A DNA stretch of 64,000 bases, from NCBI GenBank assembly GCA_032207245.1, contig CM063503.1, positions 100,906,193 through 100,970,192 of the forward strand, in the 5' to 3' direction. This document shows, in pieces, positions 42,112-57,158 of the stretch. The stretch comes from Pardosa pseudoannulata (lineage: Eukaryota > Arthropoda > Arachnida > Araneae > Lycosidae). Numbering within the stretch: position 1 is the first letter of the stretch; every line of letters starts with the position of its first letter. Made by a program: the position numbers and the translations under genes. Under the pieces are notes generated by a model. That model was not told the origin of the DNA and searched no databases. It saw only the letters and a list, made by a program, of their open reading frames with translations.

Positions 42112-42305
42112 TTATTTACTGTTTAGGTTTGGTTCGGAGTGCTACAGTCTACTTTTCGCACCGGGAGGTCTGATGAGACCGGTACCTACTGCTTACAGGC
42201 GATTCCAAACGGTTAGGAACATTCATGTCACTGTGAGATTCGAAACCAATAACTCCGGTTCTGAAGGCCACACCCTAACCATTCGGCCATCGTTCTGCTG
42301 TATTG
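42112..42305 (-). mobile_element. tRNA-derived SINE
   Basis: On the minus strand the head is a tRNA-like gene with internal RNA polymerase III promoter boxes: box A TGGCCGAATGG (42289 to 42279) and box B GGTTTCGAATC (42247 to 42237), about 31 bp apart. The tRNA-like head is followed by an unrelated body (CATGAATGTTCCTAACCGTT, then AGCAGTAGGTACCGGTCTC) shared with the copy at the end of the window. This head-body arrangement defines tRNA SINEs. It encodes no protein and depends on a LINE for movement. Confidence 0.85.
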
Positions 42306-45300
42306 TTAGGGATGTGAACATCATGTGCAAGAATAATTTTTATTTTGGAAATTCACAATGGACAGTCTTGCCAGACATTGCTTTTGGAAGTAATCATGTA
42401 TTTTATCAATCATATATCCTAAGATACAGTCAATACAGAATATAGTATCATATTTGTATATTCCGCACTCTTGTACTGCCCGCAAGTGATATCACATATC
42501 CAGATTAACTTATGATTCAATTTCCTCTTAAGTAGTAATGCTCTGACGAATAGGATCTACATGCTGTTGAGACAATTTATATAATTTGTTATCAGAAAAC
42601 TTATGTGTATTTTTTGTTTGTTTTGTGGGGTATTATTGAATTGCTAGAAACCACTTTCAAGAAACATATATATATTTAGCTAGATTTCAGGTCGTCGTGA
42701 AGTAATTCATGTTTAATCATGTTTCTTCATTAAGCATGAAACCTATTGGACCATTGGTAGAGAAAAATGTTACTTAGTTGTCAGATTGGTCCCCATATTT
42801 TTATACTAAATAATGTTTAACCAACACCTGAATTTCTATATAGATCTATGGAGTATCATTCAAAATACACCAAAATTGCAATTTTATTAATAGAATCGGC
42901 ATATTGCAAAGTTTTTACTGCAAAATAATTGCATTTTCATGTATTATACTTGCTCCTTTAATGTCTGGACATGTGATTAAAATAGAAAAAACTGTATTTT
43001 TGATTAAATGAAAACAAATAAAATATGTATCTTTAAATTAGATTTAATCCAGTATGAAATCATAGTCTCTTAATGTTTGGAGAGAGTAAATGAAGGATGC
43101 AAACGTTGTAATAAACACTATGAACTCAAAAACATAAGTTTAGTATTGAATAATTATAGTTTCAGTAACTAGTAAATAATTATATTTTTCTCTATACTCA
43201 ACTCGTAACTCTATATTTAACTCCGAGTTAAATATATATTACCTATAAATGTATATAGTCTTAAACATATTTATATAATTTTTAGCTAAAAAAGACACAT
43301 AATACAGCTTTTTTATTGCTTAAAACAATGCGTTACAATAGTTTTTTATTATCTCAGTGATAATATTTGGACTTACTAAACAAAACAATGCATTTTTAAA
43401 GAATACAATTAATTTCAACAAAAAAATTCTATAGATTGTACTTTTCAAATTCGCAAATGAGTACAAGGTTTACGAAAAAATTTAAGAACGTTTTGGCCAT
43501 CTTACAAATACAAATAACATAAAAAACAATGTTTGGAAATATAAGCACACGCCGATAGTTTGTTTTCATGTTATTATCTCTCACTGTAATTCTCTATAGT
43601 TTCTTATATTTGATTCATAATACTGAAATATGGATTTGGCGATGCAAAAAGTATGTGTTTTTCAAGAAAAATCCTATACAAATAGTACTCGAAAGCAGCT
43701 AAAATTTTGAAAGTACTTTCGAAAACACCATGGTAGAGAAACAAAGATAAAGCATGCTGTGTTCTATAAAAAAACTCACGTCAAAAACGCATATACAGTT
43801 CGTCGTGCTTAAAAACCCACTGCTGTAGACAAAACTCTAAGTTCAGTAAGAGGCTCAGAAGGATTGAGACCTTTTTCTGTGAAATATTTTTGACGAGTAT
43901 GTCAGCCACAATTGTCAACGTGACATAAGCCGCCTCCTATATCCTGTTTGTCGAAATATTTCTTATTTTATGCGTATTATGTTTGTTCAGGTGTCGCAAT
44001 TTTCTTCGTTAAAAGTAATTTGCTTTAAAACGTTTAAAATATATTTTTCTAATAGTTGATCTCATACTAGATTTTATAAGATCTTTCATGAATTCAGTTT
44101 TAAGAAATGAAATGGAACTGATACTCAATTACATAAAAATGAAGTAGTAAAATTGAACTGGAAAAGTTAATTTGAGTTTGGTTAACAAGAAAATTTAATT
44201 TAATATGAACTTTAAAATATAAGTTTATATGAAATTAAAATATAAGTTCTATTATTTGAATTCTTCAAGCATACTTTCCACTTTTAAATATATTCCATAA
44301 GCAGAAGCAAATAGTACACATACATTTTTAGTATTCATGTATTGTGCGAGTGTTGAAATAAATAATACTTTTATACTAAGGTATAGTAAGTATTGAAATA
44401 TTTTAATTATATAATCAAATTTGTAATAGTTTCATGGTAAACAGAATATTCGGACTGTACATGGAAACTGAAATATTTTAAATTGCCAGTCAATCTTTAG
44501 AAAGACTACGTTTTAAAGTTTCTAATTTTTAATTATGTTTTATTTTAACAGTTAAGATCATTCAATGAAATATATCATTCAATTTCAATAGAATAAGAAT
44601 CGTAACTACTAATTTACACTTTATGTTAAGAACTTTGTTCATAGTGCATAAACTATTTAGACTTTTTATGAAGTGTATAGTAAGAACTTAATAAAAATTG
44701 TACAATTTGCATCATTATTTCGTTAAAAATAACTATTAATACAATAACTGTAACAGTAGACAAAAATATAACAGTTAGTTTCTGATTTGGATATTCTTAA
44801 TTTAATACAATAGTAAATCATGTATTATTTTAATTAATATTTCCTTATTCGTTTCCACAAGCCACAAAACACGTTACATGTCAAACGATATGAATGTATG
44901 TCCATGTTAAAATGGAGTGACACTGAAAGACATAAAATTTCTTTGTTATGAGATTTTTAACTCATGAAGATCATTTTTGTATGATTGATTCCGAAGGGAC
45001 TATTTTATTAACATTTACTATAACAAGAAATCGCTCTTAAAATTGACAGAGTCTCTAATGTCCTAAGACAAGTTATAATTCTCCATACATATTCAGAAAA
45101 TAGCACTTGATTAAAGAGACTATAAAATGCACGTTTAATATTCGAAAATACATAAAATGGTGGCACCAGAGTATGTTAGATTATGATCAGATTTCCTAAG
45201 AGATCTGAAAAAAATTGAGCTAATAATCACTGCAGACACGATCAAAGATGAAATGAAACTTCCTAAAGCACTACATCAAAGGGCTTGAAAATAAAGAGAA

Positions 45301-46245
45301 AAACCTTTTAATGCCATTTGTGTCACCCTATTGGTAGGTTTGAATAGCTGACTGACACGCTATGACTCGTGATGTTCAGATATGTACATTAAGAAGAAGA
45401 TTATGGGTCGCATAGAAAGCGACTTTCTTTGAATTTCCGAAAGAATAGATTTTATTAGGAATTGTTAGCTGCAATCTTTTTTGTAGTTTCGTTTCCATTT
45501 CCGGGTGATTTCGGGAAATTCCAATGTCTTAACACTGGAATCTTACCATTCACAGTTTTTTCGTCACCTCTCACTTAATACAGACAAAAAAGTAACGGAA
45601 TTCAGTATTTTTTTTTCTAAGGGACAAATTATGAGACTTCTAAAAGTAAATGTATTGTTACAAAGATATAAAATTGTAGTTTCTAGCTACTACTTAGCCA
45701 GTGATCTGTTTTTCATTATCTTTTTCTAGAATTATATCACGCTTTAATCTGGAGCTGAATGAATTATTTAATACATTACTGAACTATTATATGACAAAAT
45801 GAATTTTCCATAAAAAATTGTATTTTAGGGGAAGATTTACTTTAGAAATCTTACTGCTAAATTATATTATTTTTATATGAATTGAAATATTTTCAAAGGG
45901 AAACATAAAGAAATAAAATATGAATCAAGATCTGAAAAATAATGTTACATCTACTTTTAATTTTCTCTTATTAAGTCATTTTAAGTAGCATTAAACATGA
46001 AATAAAAAATTATAATTTGAAGATTTAAAAATTATGCATAGAGTGATATGAACAATTAGAACAAAGGAAGATTCCTATCTTTAGTTGATATTCCAAATGG
46101 CATATTTTCAAATTCTATAAAATACTTTCAACAATATCCTCATTTAAAATTTCTCAAAGAATTGTATTAGTAACAAGGTCTTAGATATACGTACAAGTAT
46201 TGTAAAGATTTGATAATTACTAAAAAATAATACAGATAACTGAAT

Positions 46246-46248
<3 letters not shown>
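42306..46248. other. AT-rich non-coding stretch
   Basis: About 3.9 kb with no gene or clear repeat. A small hairpin-like ACTCTATATTTAACTCCGAG-type patch lies near 43206. GC-richer patches at 43780-43950 and 45300-45520 are unassigned. Confidence 0.5.

Positions 46249-46332
<84 letters not shown>
46249..46332. repeat. (AT)n microsatellite
   Basis: About 42 uninterrupted AT units. Confidence 0.97.
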
Positions 46333-46335
<3 letters not shown>

Positions 46336-46724
46336 CTTATTATTATAGACGAGGGGAATTCATAAAATATGGTTACAAGGCGATTATCACTTGAGTTTCA
46401 TATGTTATAGAGAAATTAGTAATGTGCCGTAATTCAAATACAATCATTCGGTAATTGTTCAAAGTTTCACACACCTGTCACCTACAGCACTAGTTGTAAG
46501 GTTCACACAAGCTATAACTAGTTTGGAAAAGTAAGTGAGTATTTAAAGAAGTCCTACTTTTAAATATAGCTTATATTCTATTACTTCTTGCTCTTTTTCA
46601 TGACTACCACACTCTGTATTTGGATCTTGTCTTTAAGATTAAGCCAAACTAATTTTACCATTACCAATCAATAACATTTCATAAATCATTATCCCAATTT
46701 TAAAAAAAGAAATACCGTCAATAG

Positions 46725-46925
46725 ATAGAGACGATGCAGTTTATCCACTGCAGGGCTGAACGTCAATAATAGCCTTATGTAGAGCTTGCTTTATGACTGA
46801 ATAAAACGCAAATGATATAAATTCTGATCAATGCTTTTTTTTAATTATCTGACATCCACACGCACTCATGTTGCGAGATCGCTTAGATCAATTCAAGAGT
46901 TTTACGATCTTCGAAGAAATAAACA
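46725..46925. other. Candidate conserved non-coding / enhancer-like island
   Basis: A balanced-composition block containing CACTGCAGGGCTGAACG (46746), TTTATGACTGAATAAAACG (46790), GCAAATGATATAAATTC (46808) and GCGAGATCGCTTAGATC (46873). No open frame. The motif set suits homeodomain/POU-type binding, but this is inference. Confidence 0.2.
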
Positions 46926-49345
46926 ATGAGCACATAAATCATTCATCGACTAAGACTAGTTGAGTAGTTATTGTTATACACTTAGTAAAATCAAGTTCTA
47001 AATAAATGTTGCAGTAACTAGTCGGTCTAAAATTTTAACTGGTATTTTTCTATACTTCCGTGTTACCTGTTTTCCCTTGTAAGAACTCAATATTACGGAT
47101 GTTCGTAGATACATTGTATTTTACCTAGTAATTACGAGTTAAAAAGGGCTTTTGCTACATTAACAGGTATATTACTCATTGAGTAAGAATTCCAGAGTGT
47201 ACCTGCGAGTATTCCCAGTTTATTCCCTATTTTCTATACATTACTAGATAAGAAGTACATTGTTTCTTCTTTGGATGCCGTGTTCATATTATTTGAACCT
47301 CATGTATTGGTGAAGGAATGACACATGCACACTGTATATAACAAATTAAAAGCATAAAGGAATAATTTACATTTTAGTTATTGTAACTAATAAATATTTT
47401 ATTGTTGCATTTTAATATCCTATGGATAAATATTATATTGTATCTCAAACATTTTTGGAAAATTTAATTTGCATAGAACATGAATTACAGGAAGATTAGT
47501 TAAAGAGTAATAGTAATTTATAAATGAAGTTGTCATAAAGATATATGTGGAACTCATATGCACATCAAAAAAAAAAATTCGCTGTACAAATGAATAAAGT
47601 GCAAAATCCTTCATAATAAATGATTGGAAGGTTATTAGATTGTAGGTAGCAAAATTCAATATAATTTCCTTATATATTCATAGGAATGATATATTTGCAT
47701 ATTAAATATATAGTAAAGCACTTTGCATTTAATATGATACTTTAAAACATGCTACAATTGGAGCATATTGTCAGATAAACAAACATATGTTTTATAAAAT
47801 ATTATAAGATAAAACATATTCTCATTCTCACCTTAAGTGCATAATGAATTCAAAATAAAATAAAATATACTTTCAGACAACATATTTATAAAGTATTCTA
47901 AACTATTCCTTAAATACACTTAAGTCAATATAAAAATTTTAGAAATAAATGTTAGTTCTTGAACACAAAATTTGAATTTTTCTAAAGATATATTTGACAC
48001 TGACTAATACTCATGTTGCCATATTAAAATCATTGGAAATACCATGCAGAATATGTTATTTTCTCACATTCTTATAATGTTTCTAATATCCATATTATTC
48101 TATATTATGCTTTCATAATATCTCGAAGAAATACTGAAAGTCTTCTATTATTAATTATCAGTTAGGAGAAGATTAAAAACACTTCTTATTTTGCAGAATA
48201 TGGCTTGAGACGATTTCTTCAAAAATAGACTTCGTGCATTTATGCTTTTCTTTGTAAAGAGATGGCAAGAGATTTTATGTAGAGAAAAATAATAGAGTGC
48301 TTGCTCCATATTTCATTGGCAGTTTTCAGTCGCTTTATTTAAAACAGAAATGTTATTATATGGACAAATGGAGCTTCTGCAGTGTTACTCGCAGCCATAT
48401 ATTAACTTAAAATCCATTATGTTTGGGAAAAGGAACTAAATTTTGACATTTTTCAGGTGAAATATTCTGAACAAAATATGTTTCAAAATTTTATCCGATT
48501 CAAAGTATAATAAATTGTGGGAGACATTTTGACACCTTTCATGGTGAGTAAAGATTTTACCGAATTTCAGAGTTCAGCTCAACGTGTGTATACGTCGGAT
48601 ATTTTAATGATTAATATTTTATTTCTTTACAATAATAATCCTTTAACGTGGCGAACAATAAGATTTCTTTTATACGGCATTTTCTTCTTAGTAAGGATTG
48701 GTAACAAAAGAAAATAAATAAGGATCAAATTATACTAAAATCTTTTCTTTCATACTTTATTGACATCGCTTATTGTCTGAGAATTTTGATAAGTGAATAT
48801 TTTTTGCACACATTAAGGTACTCAATATTAGTATTAAATGATAAAAGTTGAAAATATTTTCGCTGAAATTTTTTAACATACTTTACATCTTAAAATTTAA
48901 TAACGTATCGATTTACCTGGAATAAAATACCTCTATTGATTTATAAATTTATATTTTGTTGGGTATTAGCTTATCGTGAGGATTATTGAATAAATATAAA
49001 CAAGTATATATTTTTTTAAAAATTTAAATAAAAAGTAGGATTTTTTGTTCATGTAGTTTGAAATTAAGGTAATAAGTTTTGATGCTTTTAAATATAAATT
49101 TTATATTTTAAATTAATGTTTATAATTGAAAGTATTAATTACACGAAATATCGAATTTTCTATACAAAAACATTTGAATGTAATTACACATTGAAGTGAG
49201 ACAAACACATTATAGCTCATAGTACGAGGGTACTGCAGGTAGTAAATTTCCCATGGTGAGGTAAAAGAAGAACATAATTATTGACTAGAAAAATCTGTTG
49301 TAAAAGATAAAGTAATATCTGAACTTCTCATAAACATAATGACCT
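46926..49345. other. AT-rich non-coding stretch
   Basis: No gene assigned. The open frame at 48517-48717 shows no domain. Confidence 0.5.
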
Positions 49346-49348
49346 CCT

Positions 49349-49930
49349 GAAATCCAACACGTCACATAACGTAATTTTTTGTAGTCCAGCGTCATGGACG
49401 TCTGTCATCTACGAATGAAGGCAACGTATCATTGATGCTTACAGGTTTTCGTTTGTTATATGATGTAGTTGCATTTATTAAAACATTTGTTTTGATAATA
49501 TTTGTTTTGTTATATAAAATGATTCACTTTATTGGAACTTAATAAAATGTGGTAGTATAGTATCTATTATCAAGGTTTGGTAAATCATGGATCGTAAACT
49601 GGCACCTCTGAGACATATTCGTTAGATCGCAGTGTCCCAGAAATCCAACACTTCACATAAAGTAAGTTTTTGTAGTCCAGCGTCATGGACGTCTGTCATC
49701 TGCGAATGAAGGCAACGTATCAGTGATACTTACAGGTTTTCGTTAGTTATATGATGTAGTTATGTTTATTAAAACATTTATTTTGATAATATTTGTTTTG
49801 TTATATAAAATGATTCACTTTATTGGAACTTAATAAAATGTGGTAGTATAGTATCTATAATAAAGGATTGGTAAATCATTGATCGTGAACTGGCACGTCT
49901 CAGACATATTCGTTAGATTACAGTTTCAGA
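49349..49930. repeat. 291-bp tandem duplication
   Basis: Two adjacent copies, starting at GAAATCCAACAC (49349 and 49640), are very similar throughout, sharing GTAGTCCAGCGTCATGGACG, GAATGAAGGCAACGTATCA and GTGGTAGTATAGTATCTAT. Close similarity implies a recent duplication. No coding. Confidence 0.95.
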
Positions 49931-52030
49931 TTGGCTACACTGGAGATATTCCTTTGTTGCTGTACAGTAGAAATTGATTAATTTTCCAAATAATTTATCT
50001 GTAAAATCTCTTAAAGCTATGACAGTATTATGCTTCATATTCCTAAAGATAAATGCCAATTTTGATAGAGGATTTTAAAGTGAAAGGGGTGTTCAGAGAT
50101 ATTTATTTAAAATTGGGGTATTTTCCCCTTAATTATAAGCAAGTACAGAAACAGATTTATTTATGAACATTAGGACAACTCTATTCTAATCGCAACCACA
50201 GCTTAGACTCTTACCAATAGAAAACTTGTTCTTGTTCGAAAACTGTGCGACCCTTATCAGTAAAGTCTGATAAAAAAAAAAATCTGTATTTACGATTCTA
50301 ATTTATTTTTAATAAAACTACTCTTTTTCTTATTATATACATTTAAAATGATTTTAATTATGTACAGTTTTATTAAAATTGTTATTTTGAGAGTGTTTTT
50401 ATAAATGTACTTTTATAGGAAATAAAAAACAATAAAAAATTTTAAGTGCTTTTTTATTTTTCTGTTTCTACTGGTAGCTCATAGGATTTAAATCAATAGC
50501 ATAGCTCAGAATGAATATATTATAAATTATAAAATCTATTGCATATATTATCTATGTAGAATCATTATATGTAAAGATTTCTTCTAATGAAAAGTGGTTA
50601 AATTTTGATAAAATTATGTAAAACATTTCATAGATTTCATTAAAGCATGTTTCATAACATGCAAGAAAATGAAGAGGTATTTGTTCCAAATTATGTCAGT
50701 AGAGAAAAAGTACTAGTTTCTAAATTGATAAGAGTTATTAAAAATCGACATAGCAATCATTGGTACCAATATAAGAAAAATAATATATGGCATCACTAAC
50801 TTAAATTTTTCATAATTACTTATTATTACATTAGCTAATATTTTATACTTACCTATAAAAATAATTTTTAATTCAACTCTTTTTTTTTTGTATTTGTTAC
50901 TAAAACCCAAGACACTTTGTCCTGTATTAATATATACATATTTATCTGGGATTTTTATATAAATCACTGTTTATTTAAAACCGTATAAAACTTTCTGATG
51001 GCAGCAAAGATAAAATCAAATTGATAATTATCTTGTACTCGTCAGTTCTACGATGCATTTTAATTATTACTTTTGATTTTTGACTCCTTCAATTAATACA
51101 TTAATAAACTTTGTTAACTTGTTTCACAAGATATCAAAGTGAAAAAGGCGTTAACTAATTTCACAAGATATCAAAGGGAAATAAGTGCAGTGTTTACTGT
51201 ATAATAATGTAATATATATGTATTAATCGATATGTTAAATGAATAATATCACTTTGGGAATTCTGAATTTTAATTTCTGAAAATAAAAATAAAGGGATTT
51301 TACAATTCATCTATTTATAACATGATATTTATTTATATCATTTATATTTATAACACGAAACTTTCTTGATTCTTAAATTTTAAACATAGAATATGTATGC
51401 ATGTAATGTATACGCATAAATATAGAAATATATATGTCACATATATACTTCTATATTTATGCGTAAAATTTAGATTAAAAGCCAAGCTTTATATCATAAT
51501 GTTTGCTACTTACCTCTTGCGATTAATTCAAAAGAGAAAAGAATATACCACATTATCTTCTCATTTGCTTATTTATTAAAGAATCTTAATTATTCGTCCA
51601 TTACAATAGTTATAAAAATGTGTTATGTAATACACATTCAGTTACTGATATTAATCTCCCTCATATATTCATAAAACATTGTAAAGTGAGATTTTTTGTC
51701 TGCAATTTTTTATGAAATTACATGAGTAATAACATTCATTTATACACACGAAACTTTCTTCGCCAGGTGTATGACTGACTCTCTTTATAAATGATGTTTA
51801 TAATTCTCCGCGGTATAATATAAATCTCCAAAAACCTCGAACTGACATCTAAAATGATTTATTACTGTAAATTAAGACTTAAAAAATCGTTTTAACCGAG
51901 TCTCTCCAATTTCTACATTCAAGTAAGTCTGTTTGGAATGTATAGAATTTTGAAATTCTGAAAGTAAACTTCGCAATAACTGCACACAACCTAGACATAT
52001 GCATTTATGAGTTTGGATGTGACTAGGATA
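49931..52030. other. AT-rich non-coding stretch
   Basis: Holds a small imperfect tandem repeat (two about 40-bp units around TTTCACAAGATATCAAAG, 51113-51190). No gene recognised. Confidence 0.5.
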
Positions 52031-52041
52031 TATTTTTTCAG

Positions 52042-52201
52042 ACATTCAAAACTCAATTCGTCTGGGAATGAAAACTGGATCGAATGTTCCCTGTCACACA
52101 TAAATCATAATCTGCGGCCAAATCTTTTGGGGGTAGTTGTTATGAAGCGGCGATACCATTTTTTTCGAAAGAAACAAGCTATATATTTCTGTCCTTTACA
52201 T
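52042..52201 (+). other. Possible unassigned exon
   Basis: A 160-nt block bounded by a good acceptor (ATATTTTTTCAG, ending 52041) and a good donor (GTAAGT from 52202). One frame is open throughout, including NENWIECSLSHINHNLRP and VVVMKRRYHFFRKKQ. No known domain is seen. Chance is a serious alternative. Confidence 0.2.
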
Positions 52202-53017
52202 GTAAGTGATGGTGTATCAATAATGCTCGAAAAGTGACAATCACTTCTATAAAATTCATAAATCAAATAATTGTTGATGTGGTAATTCTGTGACGTTTCA
52301 AAGCGACTTTATTTTATTTCTTCTTTTTCGTTGCTCTCATAATGCTTTTTATATAGAATAGCTTCAGTTCATTTTTTTCTTATTCTTTTACTTTACATAA
52401 GGTAGAAAATAAAGTCATAAACACTATTTTCTTAACTTATTATCACCTATTTACTGATTAAAAATAAAAGAAAATATGAATTTAAAATAATTTTGATTAA
52501 ATAAAACCTCCTAACTAAAATGATTTTAACTTTAATATTTCCTTAAAAACCTCCTTTCTCCCATTTTAATTACTTAAAAACTTTTTCCCAGCCTCTAAAT
52601 GTCTTGATCAAAAGAGTGTCTTCGACTTACAATTGTTTCGATACGATTCTCAAACCTTTCTATCTTATAGATGCAAATTTTCTGACTATTCAACACGTTT
52701 TCTAGCTGTCGCCTGCAAATGGATCCGAGTTGAGTTTTTTCCTGATCTTAATATTTAATTCGCTGAGTAAGTTTCTCCTACCTTGGGAAAATTCTTCTGT
52801 CTTCGCTCTTGGTTTCCTCTGTTCGAACACAGTGATTTTTGTGTCTTTCCTTTGTCTGCCGTTGATTAGTAAAAATGTCCGTTTTAGCATCTCTAAAATA
52901 GAGTTTTCATTAGACTTTCAATGGCCCGACTACATCGTTATTTCTTCTAGTTGGCAAGTAAAAACAATAGGGGTTATTATCTAATTATTAGGACCGGCAG
53001 GTATTATCTTGAGGGAT
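52202..53017. other. Non-coding stretch, no gene assigned
   Basis: The interval 52540-52930 is less AT-rich and open on both strands (52702-52890 minus, 52730-52984 plus), but neither product is recognisable. Confidence 0.45.
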
Positions 53018-54169
<1,152 letters not shown>

Positions 54170-54925
54170 TATAATACACTATTATTAAAATACATTGTAA
54201 GTTTTCCCCTTTTGGTATAAATTACATACTTATTTTTTTAGTTTTACAGTATTTTCAGTAATAATAATACTGTTTTCACTTTAATTTGAAATTTTTAATT
54301 TAAAGATGTTAAAAATTCTAAACAATTATAAAGTAATTGATACATGACATTCTTTGTACATGTAACTAATCATTTTGAAAATTTTCAACTGTTTTTTAAG
54401 ATATTTATGTACAAAAAATATTTTCAAAAATGTATGTTCTGAATTTTTTGCAGATTTATAGATTTAAAAACCTTTATTTCTCTCACTAACCTGGTTATGG
54501 TATGTATTCAAGACACTATGCTTTTAATTGAAACAATATATCTTTAATAGCTCAAATTCAAATAATAAATTTATATAAAACAAGTTCTACTTAACAAACC
54601 CTTTATTTAGATAAAATATCTAACAAATAAAAGCTTTTTTATATCCATTATTCAATTCTATTTACTTTAAATGTGAAATTGGAGCTGTATTACATGTCTT
54701 CCACTAAAAAATATATTATATACTATTGTTATATCATGCATGTATTTGCGTTATATGCTATTCTTTTCATTAATGCACAGAGTAACTGAATGGAACCAAT
54801 ATCAGCCCTTATTTCACTACGAAATTTTGTCCGATTTTACAATAAAAACTGCAAATAAGGAAGGTTAGCAAATTTTTACCCGTTAATTATTATAGATATA
54901 TTTACAGAACACATTCTAGTTCCTA
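54170..54925. other. AT-rich non-coding stretch
   Basis: Nothing recognised. Confidence 0.55.
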
Positions 54926-57158
54926 ATATGTATTTATAGTATATTATAGTTTAGTATATGTATTTATAATTGGTATGAATTTTCTCTTATGTGGGGTACT
55001 GAACTATAAATATTACCTACGCAAGTAATTTCTTAATTTTAAAGCATAGGCTAAAAGTAACCGTATGAACTGGCCATTTAATTTAGGTTTATTATAAATG
55101 ACCCCAACTGCCTACTACACTATATAATGTGTTTGTATTTTGATTTACATTATTATTACCATACTAATGTAAACTATTTTTGAAATAATTCCTTCTTTAT
55201 TAGATTCTACTTAATTTAAACCGTTTTACTATAAGCTCTATAAACTTATATTAAGAAAATTAATGTAATTTATAACTGCATGACAATTTTTGCAGTCTTT
55301 GAAATAATTTATAGAAATTTAACATAATAAGCATTGAGAAAACGATTATTGTTAATAGCGATTAGTTTTTAAACTTAAATATTAACGAAATTTTTATTTC
55401 CCCTAGGAAATTATATTTATGTAAATGCACTATTTGTAGCAATTTAGGATCTTACATTTGTCCTTTGAATATCTTGTAAACAAAAATGTACAGAAATATT
55501 CAAAGAATTGCATGTATCATTTAAATTTTCTTAGTTGATAAGATTCATTTTAAAATTACTTAATTAACAATTAACAATTAACATCCTAGTGTCAAAAAAC
55601 GAAATTTTCGATAAAACTGCTCCTGAAAAATGTGTAACTCTGAGTAACTGCACTATCATACTCAGTAAATACTATAAACATATATGTATTTATGGTATAT
55701 TATAGTTTTTTATATGTATTTATAATTGATATGAATTTTCTATTATGTGGGGTATTGAACTATAAATATTACCTACGCAAGTAATTTCTTAATTTTAAAG
55801 CATAGGCTAAAAGTAACCGTATGAACTGGCCATTTAATTTAGGTTTATTATAAATGACCCCAACTGCCTACTACACTATATAATATGTATTTGTATTTTG
55901 ATTTATATAAATATTATCATACTAATGTAAATTATTTTTAAATAATCCCTCCTTTATTATGTACTACTTAATTCAAACAGTTTTCTATAAGCTCTATAAA
56001 CTTATATTAAGAAATTGTAATTGACAACTGCATGACAATTTTTTGCAGTCTTTTAAATAATTTGTAGAAATTTAACATGGTATTTTTAAGAAATAAGCAT
56101 TGAGAAAATTATTGTTAATAGCAATTAGTTTTTAAATTTAAATATTAATGAAATTGTTATTTCCTCTATGAAATTATATTTATGTAAATGCACTATTTGA
56201 ATCAATTTAGGATCTTATATTTGTCCTCTGAATATCTTGTTAACAAAAATGTACAGAAATATTCAAAGAATGGCATGTATCCCTTAAATTCTCTTAGTTG
56301 ATAAGGTTTATTTTAAATTTACTTAATTAACAATTTACTTCCTAGTGTCAAAAAACGAAATTTTCGATAAAACTGCTCCTGCAAAAATGTGTAACTCTGA
56401 GTAACTGCACTATCATACTCAGTAAATACTATAAACATATATGTATTTATGGTATATTATAGTTTTTTATATGTATTTATAATTGATATAAATTTTCTAT
56501 TATGTGGGGTATTGAACTATAAATATTACCTACGCAAGTAATTTCTTCATTTTAAAGCATAGGCTAAAAGTAACCATATGAATTGTCCATTTAATTTAGG
56601 TTTATTATAAATGACCCAAACTGCCTACTACACTATATAATATGTGTTTGTATTTTGATGTACATAAATATTATCATACTAATGAAAGTTATTTTTTAAA
56701 ATAATTCTTTATTTATTATGTTCTACTTAATTTAAACAGTTTTTCCATAAGCTCTATAAACTTACATTAAGAAATTGTAATTTACAAATGCATGACAATT
56801 TTTGAAGTCTTATAAATAATTTATAGAAATTTAACATGGTATTTTGAAGAAATAAGCATTGAGAAATTTATTGTTAATAGCGATTAGTTTTTAAACTTAA
56901 ATATTATTTCCTCTATGAAATTATATTTATGTAAATGCCCTATTTGTATCAATTTAGGAGCTTATATTTGTCCTTTGAATATCTTGTAAACAAAAATGTA
57001 CAGAAATATTCAAAGAATGGCATGTATCACTAAAATTTTCTTAGTTGATACAGTTCAATTTAAAATTACTTAATTAACAATTTACTCCCTAGTGTCAAAA
57101 AACGAAATTTTCGATAAAACTGCTCCTGCAAAAATGTGTAACTCTGAGTAACTGCACT
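54926..57158. repeat. 756-bp tandem repeat, three copies
   Basis: Copies start at 54926, 55682 and 56439 (periods 756 and 757 bp); the third is nearly complete. Landmarks in each copy are TATGTGGGGTA, TACCTACGCAAGTAATTTC, AACTGCCTACTACAC and GTGTCAAAAAACGAAATT. The last of these begins a roughly 70-bp segment that is almost identical in all three copies, while other parts have drifted with small insertions and deletions. No open frame is kept. Confidence 0.95.

Noticed and set aside
48459..48541. Exon-like block between TTTTTCAG and GTGAGTAAAG
   Set aside because: All three frames contain stops within 83 nt; the splice-like motifs are probably chance.
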